NCBI RefSeq assembly: GCF_031582965.1
Contig: NZ_CP134049.1
Location: forward strand, 2,728,001-2,792,000
Direction: 5' to 3'
Source of the DNA: Bacillus sp. NEB1478
GTDB lineage: Bacteria; Bacillota; Bacilli; Bacillales; Fictibacillaceae
DNA: 64,000 nucleotides
The notes beneath the pieces were generated by a model. The model was not told the DNA's origin and made no database searches. It was given only the letters and a program-made list of their open reading frames with translations. Made by a program: the position numbers and the translations under genes. Shown here one piece after another: positions 1 through 9,390 of this stretch (its first letter is position 1; the number at the start of each line of letters is the position of its first letter).

Positions 1-908
1 TCGGGAATATTCACTTTAAACTGTGAACAACCTGATAAATCAACACTATATTTCATGTCTTTTATTAGCGAGGAAACTTGATTTAAAGAAATTCTTGGGA
101 ATTCTTCTTTTACTTCAAATCCATTAACTTTTTCTAATTTGAATTTTGATAAATCATCTTTCTGTAGTTCTGATACATAACCATACTGTTCAATCTTTTC
201 TATGAACTCATTTAACACATTTTCCGTTTCTATTTGTAATGCAATAGTTTCGATTAAATCGACAATAGTCTTACCGGTACTAACTTCGTTTAAACCACAA
301 GCAAAAAGAAATAAAGGTGTTTTTTCTGAATTCAATTGTTCCTTAGAGGATATCCAAACATAATTACCGGACGTCAACCTGAAGGATTTCACTTCTATTG
401 CTAAGTTTCCCAGTAGAAAATCTTGTTTATCTCCAAGTGCTCCAACCCAACTGTGTATAGCTTGTATATTTCCATAGGCAGGGATTATGTAATCATTTAA
501 AATTTTTAGTTCTCCGAATAATCCCATTTGTTCCTCTTTAGACATTATTTTCAGCGAAGTTTTTTGTAATAACTTCTGCCACCTTTCTAACCGTTTCATC
601 ACCTTTTCTATAACTACTTCATCATGCCCCTTCATTACATTAATTAGATCATTGCAAAGTACATAGAAAAGCTCCCAATCTTTCATTTCCTTTAATATCA
701 ATATAAGTTGATTCGGAGCTGTAGTATTATCAACCTTAATTTGAATGCCTTTAAGCTTAATTTCTTTTGGATAAATAAAATCTTCATCACATTGAATCAT
801 TAACCCATACTGATTTAACGCATCAACAATCCAAAAGACATTGTAATTAATAGAATCTTTGATTCTAATTTTACTAAGCGTACTTAGTCCGAACCATGGA
901 TTATTCAT
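1..908 (-). CDS. DUF4420-type PD-(D/E)XK nuclease, C-terminus cut by window edge
   Basis: About 302 residues are visible, reading off the left edge. The ATG at 908-906 overlaps the stop of the upstream Z1 gene, so the two are translationally coupled. Seen: a GLFGEL helix motif near residues 129-134, then SWVGALGDKQDF at about 153-164 and IEVK at 171-174. This gives a nuclease core of D163 and E172-x-K174, the pattern of the PD-(D/E)XK motif family called DUF4420. Known of the family: it accompanies GHKL (MORC-type) ATPases and Z1 proteins in restriction-modification-like systems and is taken to be the DNA-cleaving subunit. Inference: it is the effector nuclease of this operon; the next gene, outside the window, may be an AIPR protein. 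Confidence 0.85.
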   Translation of the reverse strand, partial: MNNPWFGLSTLSKIRIKDSINYNVFWIVDALNQYGLMIQCDEDFIYPKEIKLKGIQIKVDNTTAPNQLILILKEMKDWELFYVLCNDLINVMKGHDEVVIEKVMKRLERWQKLLQKTSLKIMSKEEQMGLFGELKILNDYIIPAYGNIQAIHSWVGALGDKQDFLLGNLAIEVKSFRLTSGNYVWISSKEQLNSEKTPLFLFACGLNEVSTGKTIVDLIETIALQIETENVLNEFIEKIEQYGYVSELQKDDLSKFKLEKVNGFEVKEEFPRISLNQVSSLIKDMKYSVDLSGCSQFKVNIP

Positions 909-3624
909 CATAGTCAATATCTTCACCAACTTCATCCTTATATGCTTCTTCAAGCTGCGTTCTGTATACATTATTAATTCGAACTTTTATACTATTAGTC
1001 TGTTTATTTTTTAAGTCAGGGAAACTTATGCCAAAACCAACAGCATTATAATTGGTACTGCTTTCTTCATAACTTAATTCTAAAGCATGTAACATAAGTA
1101 AAGGTTTTTCTAATTTCTTTCGCATTTCACGGGAGCTTAAATTTTTATGTTCTTTTTGCATTACTATACTTTCCGGTCTTGCTCGTGAAAGCTGTCTTTT
1201 TGCCACTTCAAAATATCCTTGTTTCTGCTTTCCATTACGTAATTGACGATTTAAAGTAATATTACCCTCTTGGAAAATTTCTTTTCCATTTCCATTAAAC
1301 AAAACTACATCCCATTCTAATTTACTCTTTCGAATATATTCTTTTATAAAATCAATCGGCAGTCTCGATTTTATACCAAGAGGATCATTTTTGTATAAAC
1401 AATAATTATTAACAAAGTTCTGAATAATAGACTTATCTACATTCTTCCAGACATGACTGTTATTTTCTATATGCTCAGCATTACTTGCTATTAGCTCTTT
1501 AGTGGTTTCTTTTAAAAGAACCTCATTTGCTTCAAGATCTTCATTTAAATTACTAATCCATCTAGTTTCTTTAATTAACCCATCTAAATTCATTTCTAAA
1601 TACATCTCTTCTGTATTTTTTGACTTATTACGAGCTGTAACCTGCAAGAGACTGTCTGGATGTAATTGAACAGCTAATCCAAAATCTTCAGGGGTTAAAT
1701 TCTCCTCACGCATATCATTTAAACGATTTATTAAGTCATTAGTAGCTTCAATTATAAAAGCAAATTTATTATATAAATCGTCTGTTAAGTACACCCTGCA
1801 GAGATCTTCATAACCAATTCGATATCCAAACCATCGTCCCATTTGCATTAATGTATCGTAATAAATCGTCGTTCTTAAGAAATAACTTACGCTTAAACCC
1901 TCTAATGTAAAACCACGGGACAAACTCAATCCACCGATGACAATCACATTTGACTGTATATCATCTCTATATGCTAATGGTGTTTTTGCTCGTTGATGTA
2001 CATCCACAATTAGTACAGTATCAACAGAAAGACATAATTCCTTTAATATCGTTTCAAAATCAAACTCGATATTCTGTAAGTTAGAATAGAAAGTTTCTTT
2101 CATAGCTTGTAAATGAGGCGAATGCTTAAAAGGACTCGCTACCCGTCCGTATGCTTTTATATGTATCTTCAATAATTCGAAATATTCTGCTACTAGTTTT
2201 TTTATTTGGATATGAACATCTGTGAATCTGGAAATATGAATTAGCATACTATTATGTTTTTTTTGATTACGCAAGTTTCGAATAGCTATATTAATTAAGA
2301 ATAAGCGAATCGCATCATGTAAACTTTCGGGTAATCTGATTAATTCTTTGTTATAATCCTTTTTGTGCTTTATCAGAAAAGGCATATCTTTGGGAATAGA
2401 TTTAAAATCCTTATCTAGTTCAAACATTACCTCATTATTTGGAATTTCAACTACATATTTCTTGTCCTCGTTACCAAAAATCTTCTCAGCTCCAAAATAA
2501 TTTGATGGCGCATCTAAAGCGTAAATAAAATCACGTGGGAATAAATCTTTGCCAATATCATTGTTTTGTGCTTTATGATCAATAAAAATATTAGCATATG
2601 GTGTAGCTGTATATGCAACATATGCACTTTTTTTGAATTTTTGTAAAAGTAACCGTATTTTCTCATTTATCACTGTAGGGTCTTCTTCATTTTTGGTATT
2701 TATCGATGCATAATCTGATTCATCATCAATAACCAACATAGCTTTATCCACTTGATTTTTATAATGTTTATCTAACCAATCTAAAAGGTTAGATAACGGC
2801 TTGGTATGTTTTTTTATAACAACTAAAATAGGCAACTGCATATTTTCAAAGTTTGTAGTCCCTCTAGCTTTTGCTGTCTCAATTTTAAAATCATTATCCG
2901 CATTTGTTAGACTATCAGGCATTTTTTCCCTTTTAAATCCAGCTAATTGTCCAACACCTTTATAGTTTGCTCCTATAAATACTTCATCTAATCTCTTCTG
3001 TGTCTGATCTCGAAGGTTATTTTGCCCACCCGCAATTACGACAATAAAACGATAACCTGCATCTGCAGCTTTACAAATCAAAGAGGCATAGTTTGATGTT
3101 TTTCCTGATTGGACGTGACCGACAACCATCCCGTATATTGAAAATGCATCTAAATTAGGATCAGCTAAATTGTTCATGACTGCATTCGTATCTTCACTAA
3201 TCGTATTAAGTATTTCTGTTGGTAAATTACGTTTCATGTAATTCATATAGTTATTTGAATAATAGTTATCGCTTTCCAACTGTTTTTTACTCGTCCACCA
3301 AGAGAGATCTCTTGTTCTCTGTTCTTCCCCTACAACAAGAATTCCAGATGAAATACGGACAATGAAAGACTGTTCTAATTCCTTTATTATGTAAGTCCAT
3401 TCCTCTTTTGATAATCGACGTATAAGTTGCTCATTTTCAATTCCTAAAATAGTCTTTAGGATTGAAGGAGGAGTAAATTCAATTACTTTTTTCCATTCTT
3501 CAATTTCTTGCGCTATCGTTTCTTCTTGCAACATACTTTGTTTTGTAAGATTTTCCATAATTTTATCTTTTACATGGTTAAACATAATATTTTTTTTAGT
3601 TTCATCAATGAGTGGCATCTTCAA
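901..3624 (-). CDS. Z1-domain helicase-like ATPase of a MORC-type defence system
   Basis: A 907-residue protein. Visible motifs: Walker A GHVQSGKT at 169-176, a Walker B/DE box VIDDES at 298-303, YTATPYAN at 338-345 (superfamily II motif III-like), and GRWFGYR near 600, a hallmark of the Z1 domain (helicase C-terminal half). An N-terminal helical region of about 150 residues precedes the ATPase. Its start lies 20 nt inside the 3' end of the GHKL ATPase gene, and its stop overlaps the DUF4420 gene, so all three are one tightly coupled operon. Known: Z1 proteins act with MORC-type GHKL ATPases and PD-(D/E)XK nucleases in bacterial restriction-like systems. Inferred role: ATP-driven DNA translocation or remodelling before cleavage. 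The start could also be M3. Confidence 0.9.
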   Translation of the reverse strand: MKMPLIDETKKNIMFNHVKDKIMENLTKQSMLQEETIAQEIEEWKKVIEFTPPSILKTILGIENEQLIRRLSKEEWTYIIKELEQSFIVRISSGILVVGEEQRTRDLSWWTSKKQLESDNYYSNNYMNYMKRNLPTEILNTISEDTNAVMNNLADPNLDAFSIYGMVVGHVQSGKTSNYASLICKAADAGYRFIVVIAGGQNNLRDQTQKRLDEVFIGANYKGVGQLAGFKREKMPDSLTNADNDFKIETAKARGTTNFENMQLPILVVIKKHTKPLSNLLDWLDKHYKNQVDKAMLVIDDESDYASINTKNEEDPTVINEKIRLLLQKFKKSAYVAYTATPYANIFIDHKAQNNDIGKDLFPRDFIYALDAPSNYFGAEKIFGNEDKKYVVEIPNNEVMFELDKDFKSIPKDMPFLIKHKKDYNKELIRLPESLHDAIRLFLINIAIRNLRNQKKHNSMLIHISRFTDVHIQIKKLVAEYFELLKIHIKAYGRVASPFKHSPHLQAMKETFYSNLQNIEFDFETILKELCLSVDTVLIVDVHQRAKTPLAYRDDIQSNVIVIGGLSLSRGFTLEGLSVSYFLRTTIYYDTLMQMGRWFGYRIGYEDLCRVYLTDDLYNKFAFIIEATNDLINRLNDMREENLTPEDFGLAVQLHPDSLLQVTARNKSKNTEEMYLEMNLDGLIKETRWISNLNEDLEANEVLLKETTKELIASNAEHIENNSHVWKNVDKSIIQNFVNNYCLYKNDPLGIKSRLPIDFIKEYIRKSKLEWDVVLFNGNGKEIFQEGNITLNRQLRNGKQKQGYFEVAKRQLSRARPESIVMQKEHKNLSSREMRKKLEKPLLMLHALELSYEESSTNYNAVGFGISFPDLKNKQTNSIKVRINNVYRTQLEEAYKDEVGEDIDYDE

Positions 3625-5062
3625 AATAAGCCTCCTTATTTTTATATACTTCCGTCTTTAATAACTCTTTAATAAAAGCTTCACTGATTCCACTTGATCG
3701 CCAACTTTCAACAAGTGCTTTTATTTCGTTTTCATTTAATAATGTTTCTTGTTTCACTTTCAGTGGATTCGTATTTAACTGAGCTACAATTGCATCTAAT
3801 GGCAGATAACCCTCTAATCCCATTAATATGACATTTAATAATTTATGCTGCTCATCATTAAGTTTATTTTCAAAATCTCTGATAATTGGATGACTCCTAT
3901 TAATGGCAAATTGAATTTCATCTTTATCAGCAACTAGTTCCCAGAAACGAGTAGTTGTAATGTCTTCAATTTTTTTTCCTCTACCAGTAAAAGGTCTCGA
4001 TCCTTTTACTGTTACTTGTTGAATAATCCGTTTTAAATCTTTCTTTATTACACTAAGGGGATTTGCATAAGACTTCTTTATATCAATACCCCATGCAAAA
4101 TCTTGATTATTTGGTATATCTATTTTTATACGGACAAGCTTATGAGCATCGTTTGTTCTATGCATACCCCACCATGTGCCGTAAATAAGTAATCGGTGGG
4201 CACGGTATAAATAAAATCCCTGTGATTTTGTATAACCATCTTTCGTAGCGTAATTTTCAAATTCTTGTTGAGATAATTTGGAATGATGAGGTAATATAAA
4301 TGGCTGTACAATAATTTCCGAATCCAAAAATTTTATTTTCTCCTGTACCAATTGTTGCGTTGCTATATGTTTAGGATTAAATGGGTTAAATGGTTCTAAT
4401 TGTTGCCCATTCACAAAAAGTTTTAAAGCTTTTTTCCCAGGTACTATTCCTTCCAAATAGCAATGAAAAACTAAAGATAAATGACTGTTTAAAATATCAA
4501 TCTTATTAGGTATGTCAGATTCTGAAAAAGCATCGATTCCGCGCCATACTACTAATGTTCCAGATTCTTGCTCCATAAACTCTTTAAATAACGGTATATT
4601 TTCGTACCCAAGTATGTCAGGCGTTATTAGTAACCATTCGTTCTTTTCTGAAATATAATCCAAGTCCCATTGTTTAATAGAGATCTCGCCGTTTTTTTTA
4701 GAAATAACAGTTAAATCGGTACATTGTGAGAAAGAAGCTGTTTTCAAGCCTAATCCAAATCTCCCTAAATCATCAGCCACTCTATGTGTATCAGGATCAT
4801 TAGTAGCTAAACGCATAGCATCTATAAGTTCTTTATTGTTCATACCAAGACCATTATCTAAAATTGTAAACACTGTTTCAGGATTCGGAATACATGAAAT
4901 ATGTATATTGTTTGCTTTTGCAGTTATACTGTTATCAAGTACATCAGCTACAGCTACTTCGAAAACATAACCAATATCCCTTAAGGACTTAATAAAATTT
5001 GATACAATTGGTTGTACTACTTCAGTTATCAATTTTCTCACCAACTTTAAATTATTTTTCAT
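3605..5062 (-). CDS. GHKL (MutL/Hsp90/MORC-type) ATPase
   Basis: A 485-residue protein with the Bergerat ATP-binding fold in its first 110 residues: N-box VLDNSITAKA at 41-50, DNGLGM at 69-74 and GRFGLGLKTAS at 100-110. The rest resembles the S5-like transducer and C-terminal region of prokaryotic MORC/MutL relatives. It is the first gene of the operon GHKL-Z1-DUF4420 and overlaps the Z1 gene by 20 nt. Known: these ATPases were described as the bacterial sisters of eukaryotic MORC proteins, in systems with a C5 methylase, Z1 and nuclease. The ribosome site before the ATG at 5062 is weak. An inverted repeat GTAAC...GTTAC about 30-55 nt upstream could be an operator, but I cannot assign a regulator. 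Confidence 0.9.
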   Translation of the reverse strand: MKNNLKLVRKLITEVVQPIVSNFIKSLRDIGYVFEVAVADVLDNSITAKANNIHISCIPNPETVFTILDNGLGMNNKELIDAMRLATNDPDTHRVADDLGRFGLGLKTASFSQCTDLTVISKKNGEISIKQWDLDYISEKNEWLLITPDILGYENIPLFKEFMEQESGTLVVWRGIDAFSESDIPNKIDILNSHLSLVFHCYLEGIVPGKKALKLFVNGQQLEPFNPFNPKHIATQQLVQEKIKFLDSEIIVQPFILPHHSKLSQQEFENYATKDGYTKSQGFYLYRAHRLLIYGTWWGMHRTNDAHKLVRIKIDIPNNQDFAWGIDIKKSYANPLSVIKKDLKRIIQQVTVKGSRPFTGRGKKIEDITTTRFWELVADKDEIQFAINRSHPIIRDFENKLNDEQHKLLNVILMGLEGYLPLDAIVAQLNTNPLKVKQETLLNENEIKALVESWRSSGISEAFIKELLKTEVYKNKEAYFEDATH

Positions 5063-5356
5063 CTTTGATCTTTGTTTATAGCTTAATGTAACTTTTATTA
5101 TATTGTTACTCTATTAATGGCAAGCCACTATATTAATTTGTGGTTTTTTTTGTTGCAATCAATCTAGCAACCTTTTTTTCGTCATATTCCGGCCATTTTT
5201 GAGCACTTTATCTGAAAGAATTTTTTTGTTTAGATAACGATGAAAGGAAAGAGCTAATTTCTTTATGACCAGGCTTAAATTTACATTTTTGAATAATAAT
5301 TTAATAGTACCAATAAATTTATACCAAAAAAAGTAATTCTAAAAACAATATATACA

Positions 5357-5382
5357 AAAAGGATGAGACACCTCATCCTTTT
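5357..5382. terminator. perfect hairpin terminator
   Basis: AAAAGGATGAG, four-base loop, CTCATCCTTTT: an 11-bp perfect stem flanked by A and T runs, so it can stop transcripts from either side. It now lies beside a decayed minus-strand frame (5419-5733). Confidence 0.75.
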
Positions 5383-5418
5383 AATAAAAAAATATTATAC
5401 AGTTTGTAATTCTTCATG

Positions 5419-5733
5419 CTATTGCTTCATTGTTTTTGTAAACTCAACTGTTGAGTCGATGTCCTGAACTTTATTTTTTGGGTTTTCAATATCAGAGTAT
5501 AAGTCTTTACGTTAGTTTATTTTAGATTGCTACTCTTGAAGCAAGTGCAAACAGCAGAATAATTTAATAGAATTAGGAAAAATTTCAATTAGTTCCTTAA
5601 TACCAATTGATTCGCTTTTAAATTTAAAAGTTGCCTTTTTTAACTTCATTAGTTCTTTAGTTACATTTTCTAAATTTTCTTGTGCAATACATTTTTCTTC
5701 ATTTATCATGATGAATCTCTGCAAGATGATCAA
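5419..5733 (-). pseudogene. degraded unrecognised gene
   Basis: Two open stretches on the minus strand in different frames. One starts MINEEKCIAQ and runs about 55 codons. The second ends DSTVEFTKTMKQ-stop just before a hairpin terminator. The composition looks protein-coding (charged helices), but no continuous frame joins them. No family was recognised. Confidence 0.3.
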
Positions 5734-6102
5734 TTTTTTATTAGAGGCGAATGGTAATAGAAAGCTAGAAATCTATTACGCACCTTTTGAATATGTAAAT
5801 AAACGAGCTAAAATTCGTTTTCGAGGGAATCACTCCTGGTTTACACCAAATGAAAAGGTCCTTTTCTACCGTATTGAATACAAAGGACCAAATCGAAACT
5901 GATGAAAAGATTCTTCATCAAGTAAAAACAATTCAAGCTTTGAAGGAACGATAAGAAAAAATTTAGTTCAGATGTTAGACGAGTGGTTTATAAGAATACT
6001 TAGGATTGTCTTCGACTATGGGACTATTTAATGAAGCTAGTCAACTAGTACATACAGCTTCAGTGATCACCTTTCCTGTGATTTACAATGGGGAAAACTA
6101 TT

Positions 6103-6297
6103 CTAGAATTGATAATTAATCATTTTAGGTAAATTATCAATATTAACATTAATCTTTTTTAAAGTATTAACCACAATTTGAAACTCATTTGGTATTTCTT
6201 TAGAATTTTTCTAGTTGATCCATATTAGCAACCCTTAGGTATCCAAACTTCCTCATACCATCTTTTTGGTTATGCCATAAGTCATCATCCCCTAATC
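6103..6297 (-). pseudogene. degraded unrecognised gene fragment
   Basis: Reading minus strand, a frame encoding GLGDDDLWHNQKDGMRKF...MDQLEKF stops. A frame shifted by one base continues KEIPNEFQIVVNTLKK...MINYQF-stop. The shift falls in a run of A after GAA. It reads like the C-terminus of a real protein disabled by a frameshift. The family is not recognised. Confidence 0.4.
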
Positions 6298-6459
6298 CCT
6301 TTTAGAATCCTTCTAAACAATAAATATCAATATTAATGTGATGTTAGCAATTTACTAAACTCTTAAAGTAAATTACCTTTTTAGTACTACTTCCTTTAAA
6401 TAATATTAATATAAAATATGGTATTATTAGTAGTAACTTAGGAACTAAGGAGTAAGATA

Positions 6460-7680
6460 ATGAGCACACTTCTAAATATTTGGAAAGAAAATAAAAAGTT
6501 TTTTGAATTGAAAAATGTTAAACAAATTATTTCGATTTGTGGAAATGGTGAGCTAAGAGATAACGGTGTTACATCCATGGAATTTAGAGAACTTTTAAAA
6601 AACATTTCGTCAGATTACCTTATTAAATATGCAGATGAGTGCCTTTCTGAATCTTTCCCTAATAGCGGTTTTTTATTGCAGGATATTATGAATCAAATAG
6701 GGGTAAGGCTTGGTTATAAAGTAGAAAATGGACTGTACAGGGGAACCAAGAGGAAAGAAACAATCGGTTTTGATGGAATGTGGATTGCAAAAGATGGCCA
6801 TCAAATTGTAGTAGAAGTTAAGACAACTGATGCTTACCGTATAAATTTAGATACTATAGCAGATTACCGAAATAGACTTATAGAAGATAAGAAAATTTCA
6901 ACAAAGTCATCTTCAATTCTGATTATAGTCGGAAGACAAGATACCGGTGATTTAGAAGCACAAATTAGGGGTTCAAGACATGCCTGGGATGTAAGGCTAA
7001 TAAGTGCGGATTCATTATTAAAACTTATGATTTTAAAAGAAAATATAAACGATACCAAAACATCTCAGCAGATCAATGAAATTTTGAAGCCTTTAGAGTA
7101 TACAAAGGTTGACCCATTAATAGATATAATCTTTAATACCACAGAAGATTTACAAATTGAAAATACATTACCTGAAAATATTGAAGAAGAAAAATCACTA
7201 CAACTTGATGACAGGCAAGATATAGATAAAATAGCATTAAATACACTAACACCTAAGACAGCTACAGCACAATTTCATGAATTATGCATAGAAAAGGTGT
7301 CAAAGCATCTTAATACAAATTTAGTTAAACTAGGTCGTTGTTTATACAATGGGGCAAATGATGATTATCATTTAGTTTGTATTGTCTCAAAAAAATACAT
7401 AAGAAAAAATTCAACTAGATATTGGTATGCCTTTCATCCAGCACAACAAGATTTTTTGCTTGAAAATAAGAATTCTTACTTAGCATTTGGATGTGGTTCA
7501 GAAAATAAAGTGATTTTTATACCGTATGAAGAATTTGAGAAGACATTGAATTTTTTAGGGAAAACTGTAAAGAGTGAAGATAAATTTTATTGGCATGTTG
7601 AAATATTCCAAAATGATAATGAGTTTACTATTAGGCAGAATAAAAAAGAAGACTTAAACATAACTAAATATTTAATTTAA
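6460..7680 (+). CDS. stand-alone PD-(D/E)XK restriction-endonuclease-like protein
   Basis: A 406-residue protein with a good ribosome site (AAGGAG) ahead of the ATG. Residues about 100-140 contain TIGFDGMW with D105 followed by VVEVKTTDAYRINLDTIADYR, i.e. D105...E119-V-K121, a canonical PD-(D/E)XK catalytic core. The N-terminal 90 residues and the C-terminal half (about 230-406) match nothing I recognise. The C-terminus may be a target- or partner-sensing domain. It lies alone on the plus strand between a decayed methyltransferase fragment and the MORC-type operon. Inference: a DNA-cleaving defence gene, possibly a single-gene system or one that lost its partner. A hairpin at 7681-7708 may terminate it. 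Confidence 0.75.
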   Translation: MSTLLNIWKENKKFFELKNVKQIISICGNGELRDNGVTSMEFRELLKNISSDYLIKYADECLSESFPNSGFLLQDIMNQIGVRLGYKVENGLYRGTKRKETIGFDGMWIAKDGHQIVVEVKTTDAYRINLDTIADYRNRLIEDKKISTKSSSILIIVGRQDTGDLEAQIRGSRHAWDVRLISADSLLKLMILKENINDTKTSQQINEILKPLEYTKVDPLIDIIFNTTEDLQIENTLPENIEEEKSLQLDDRQDIDKIALNTLTPKTATAQFHELCIEKVSKHLNTNLVKLGRCLYNGANDDYHLVCIVSKKYIRKNSTRYWYAFHPAQQDFLLENKNSYLAFGCGSENKVIFIPYEEFEKTLNFLGKTVKSEDKFYWHVEIFQNDNEFTIRQNKKEDLNITKYLI

Positions 7681-7712
7681 AAGGAATGACTAAGTTATAC
7701 CACTCCTTTTTC
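7681..7712 (+). terminator. probable terminator after the PD-(D/E)XK gene
   Basis: AAGGAATG, a 12-base loop, CACTCCTT then a short T run. The stem contains a mismatch and a long loop, so it is only moderately strong. Confidence 0.45.
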
Positions 7713-7713
7713 G

Positions 7714-8119
7714 CTAATAAATACATAATCTAGTTTTTTTTGCAAATAACGTTGGTTCTGCATTTCCGATCATTTCGTAATTTTGAACCACACTTCCTTT
7801 TAATTCAAAATCACCTTCAAATGTTTGTGTTCTTAACGCTTCACACACAGTAATTGATCTAGCCTGTTTAGGATCTGGATGAATATGTCTTAGACCATCC
7901 TTTTTTAGGTGAGCAGGGATTGTGTTACTGGGCTAACCCCAACGCAGTACATAATATTTATAAATATTTGATGATTTCCCACTCAGCTATGTGTATAGTT
8001 CTTTAATGATTTAGTGGATTGATTATCTGAAATTATTCTAAATATCTCTTGTGTTCCATGGGAACATGCCCATTAACTTCTTTTGTACCTGGTTGATGTG
8101 AATATTTTATTAACATTCC
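7714..8119 (-). pseudogene. remnant of a DNA cytosine-5 methyltransferase (C-terminal motifs)
   Basis: On the minus strand, an open stretch ending at 7714 encodes SNTIPAHLKKDGLRHIHPD followed by QARSITVCEALRTQTFEGDF and then YEMIGNAEPTLFAKK. These are the conserved C-terminal motifs IX and X of C5 DNA methyltransferases (usual forms: RxLTVREAARLQTFPD and QIGNAVPP). Upstream is a second fragment, MLIKYSHQPGTKEV...MEHKRYLE-stop, resembling the region before it. Stops and frame changes separate the pieces, and the catalytic PCQ motif is absent. It has the same orientation as the MORC-type operon. Inference: the methylase of that system, now dead, unless it comes from an unrelated element. Confidence 0.75.
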
Positions 8120-8427
8120 CGATAATCTCTTTCGAAAGTTATTAATTTAGGGAGACCAGCAACTCCATCCCTAACAGTTTAACGCATTCTTTTTTATAAA
8201 AAGCCAATTTGTTATTATTAAAAAACGGTCTCCTGATTTTGCGTTTATTCAAATTATTTTTTCCTTTTTCATGTAAGTATTCTCGGTAATGGTGAAAATT
8301 CAATAAAAATACCCTTTGTAATAAAAAAGCACACGAGATTCCAAATGTAAAAAAACGTCTGCTTTGCATTAATACTCTATGTTTTAGTTTTTGAAGTCTG
8401 AGATGATTCTCTTGTTCCTCATTTTTA
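8120..8427. other. no supported gene
   Basis: A 100-codon open frame on the minus strand here begins at a TTG inside the end of the hydrolase gene and has no convincing ribosome site or family likeness. The sequence is A/T-rich and probably decayed. Confidence 0.4.
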
Positions 8428-9273
8428 TTAAAGCTTATTTTCAAGAATTAATTTTTTTCTTTGTAACAATAAAACTCGATCTAGCCACTCATTAATATGC
8501 AGATTCAATAGCTGTGGCTGGTCGATCTGCAGATTGTGTCCTGCTGTTTCGAGTACAGAGAATGATGCTCTTGGGTAGTTGTCCAGAATGTCATAAACAT
8601 CTTTGTAGCCAGTGATGTGATCTTGTTTACCTGTTAGTAACACCATTGGTTTATTGAACTCAACTTTGTCAATTTCAAAGCTGTATCCGTAAGCTTTTTC
8701 GATTTTACCGAGAAACACGTAATCTGCAGCTTTCAATCCTGAAACAACTTCCTCTGAATACCTCTTCCATGTGTGTTCATTTAACTTCACATTGATTCCT
8801 CTGAAGTCATCTCTTTCTTCTTTTGTTAAGGTAGATAGAAAACCTTCGTCCACTTGTAACGCCTGATGCTCCGGAAGTGTTCGGTCTTCTTTATCAGGTA
8901 TAATCATCGGGCAGATTAGTGCTGCACCTAACACTCGCTCAGGCATTTTCGTAATGATCCCTCTGATCATGTAGCCGCCATAAGATTGTCCTGCGAGGAG
9001 GAATGATTCATTAGGAATTAGCTTTTCAATAAGTTCTATTACAGCTTCTAACATTTCATCTGAGTTATTAATGGTTTCATAGTCTCTCGTTTGCCCCATG
9101 CCGGGCAGATCAAGATAGATTCTTCTGTAGTCCTTTTTCTCTTGAAAGATCGGTTCCATGCACCCTTCCATTAATCGGTGGTCCGGTGAGAACCCGTGAA
9201 TCATAACGATTGGAGTACCTGTTCCTATATCTTCATAATACATATGGGCTTTACTTGCTTGATAATATGACAT
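8428..9273 (-). CDS. alpha/beta hydrolase
   Basis: A 281-residue protein starting at the ATG at 9273, chosen because GAGGG lies six bases ahead of it; an upstream in-frame start at 9300 has no ribosome site. The fold's landmarks are visible: MIHGF oxyanion region near residue 25, the nucleophile elbow GQSYG with S97, an acid near GKQDHITG and a late AGHNLQID histidine. No signal peptide, so cytoplasmic. The substrate cannot be told from sequence; esterase, lactonase or haloperoxidase-like are possible. It stands alone between the decayed methylase and a small divergent membrane gene. Confidence 0.85.
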   Translation of the reverse strand: MSYYQASKAHMYYEDIGTGTPIVMIHGFSPDHRLMEGCMEPIFQEKKDYRRIYLDLPGMGQTRDYETINNSDEMLEAVIELIEKLIPNESFLLAGQSYGGYMIRGIITKMPERVLGAALICPMIIPDKEDRTLPEHQALQVDEGFLSTLTKEERDDFRGINVKLNEHTWKRYSEEVVSGLKAADYVFLGKIEKAYGYSFEIDKVEFNKPMVLLTGKQDHITGYKDVYDILDNYPRASFSVLETAGHNLQIDQPQLLNLHINEWLDRVLLLQRKKLILENKL

Positions 9274-9390
9274 GACGATCCCTCGTTTCTTTTTATTCAC
9301 GAATATACGTTCGATAAAAGTAGTATAATTCCTCCTGCTTTTTTATGTTAATATCAGGAATATACATTGATAATAAAGGAAGATCGTTTC

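Larger units (their letters stand above)
5063..6459. other. 1.4-kb gene-poor, decayed stretch inside the defence island
   Basis: No intact gene is convincing here. The stretch holds a strong bidirectional hairpin (5357-5382) and fragments of reading frames on both strands broken by stops and frameshifts, listed separately. A plus-strand open frame at 5708-5902 continues in another frame to about 5953 and looks like a broken gene, but I do not recognise it. The sequence is very AT-rich, as expected of degraded accessory DNA. Confidence 0.6.

Noticed and set aside
8142..8444. 100-codon minus-strand open frame after the hydrolase
   Set aside because: It starts at a TTG inside the hydrolase end, has no ribosome site or recognisable domain, and lies in decayed AT-rich DNA.
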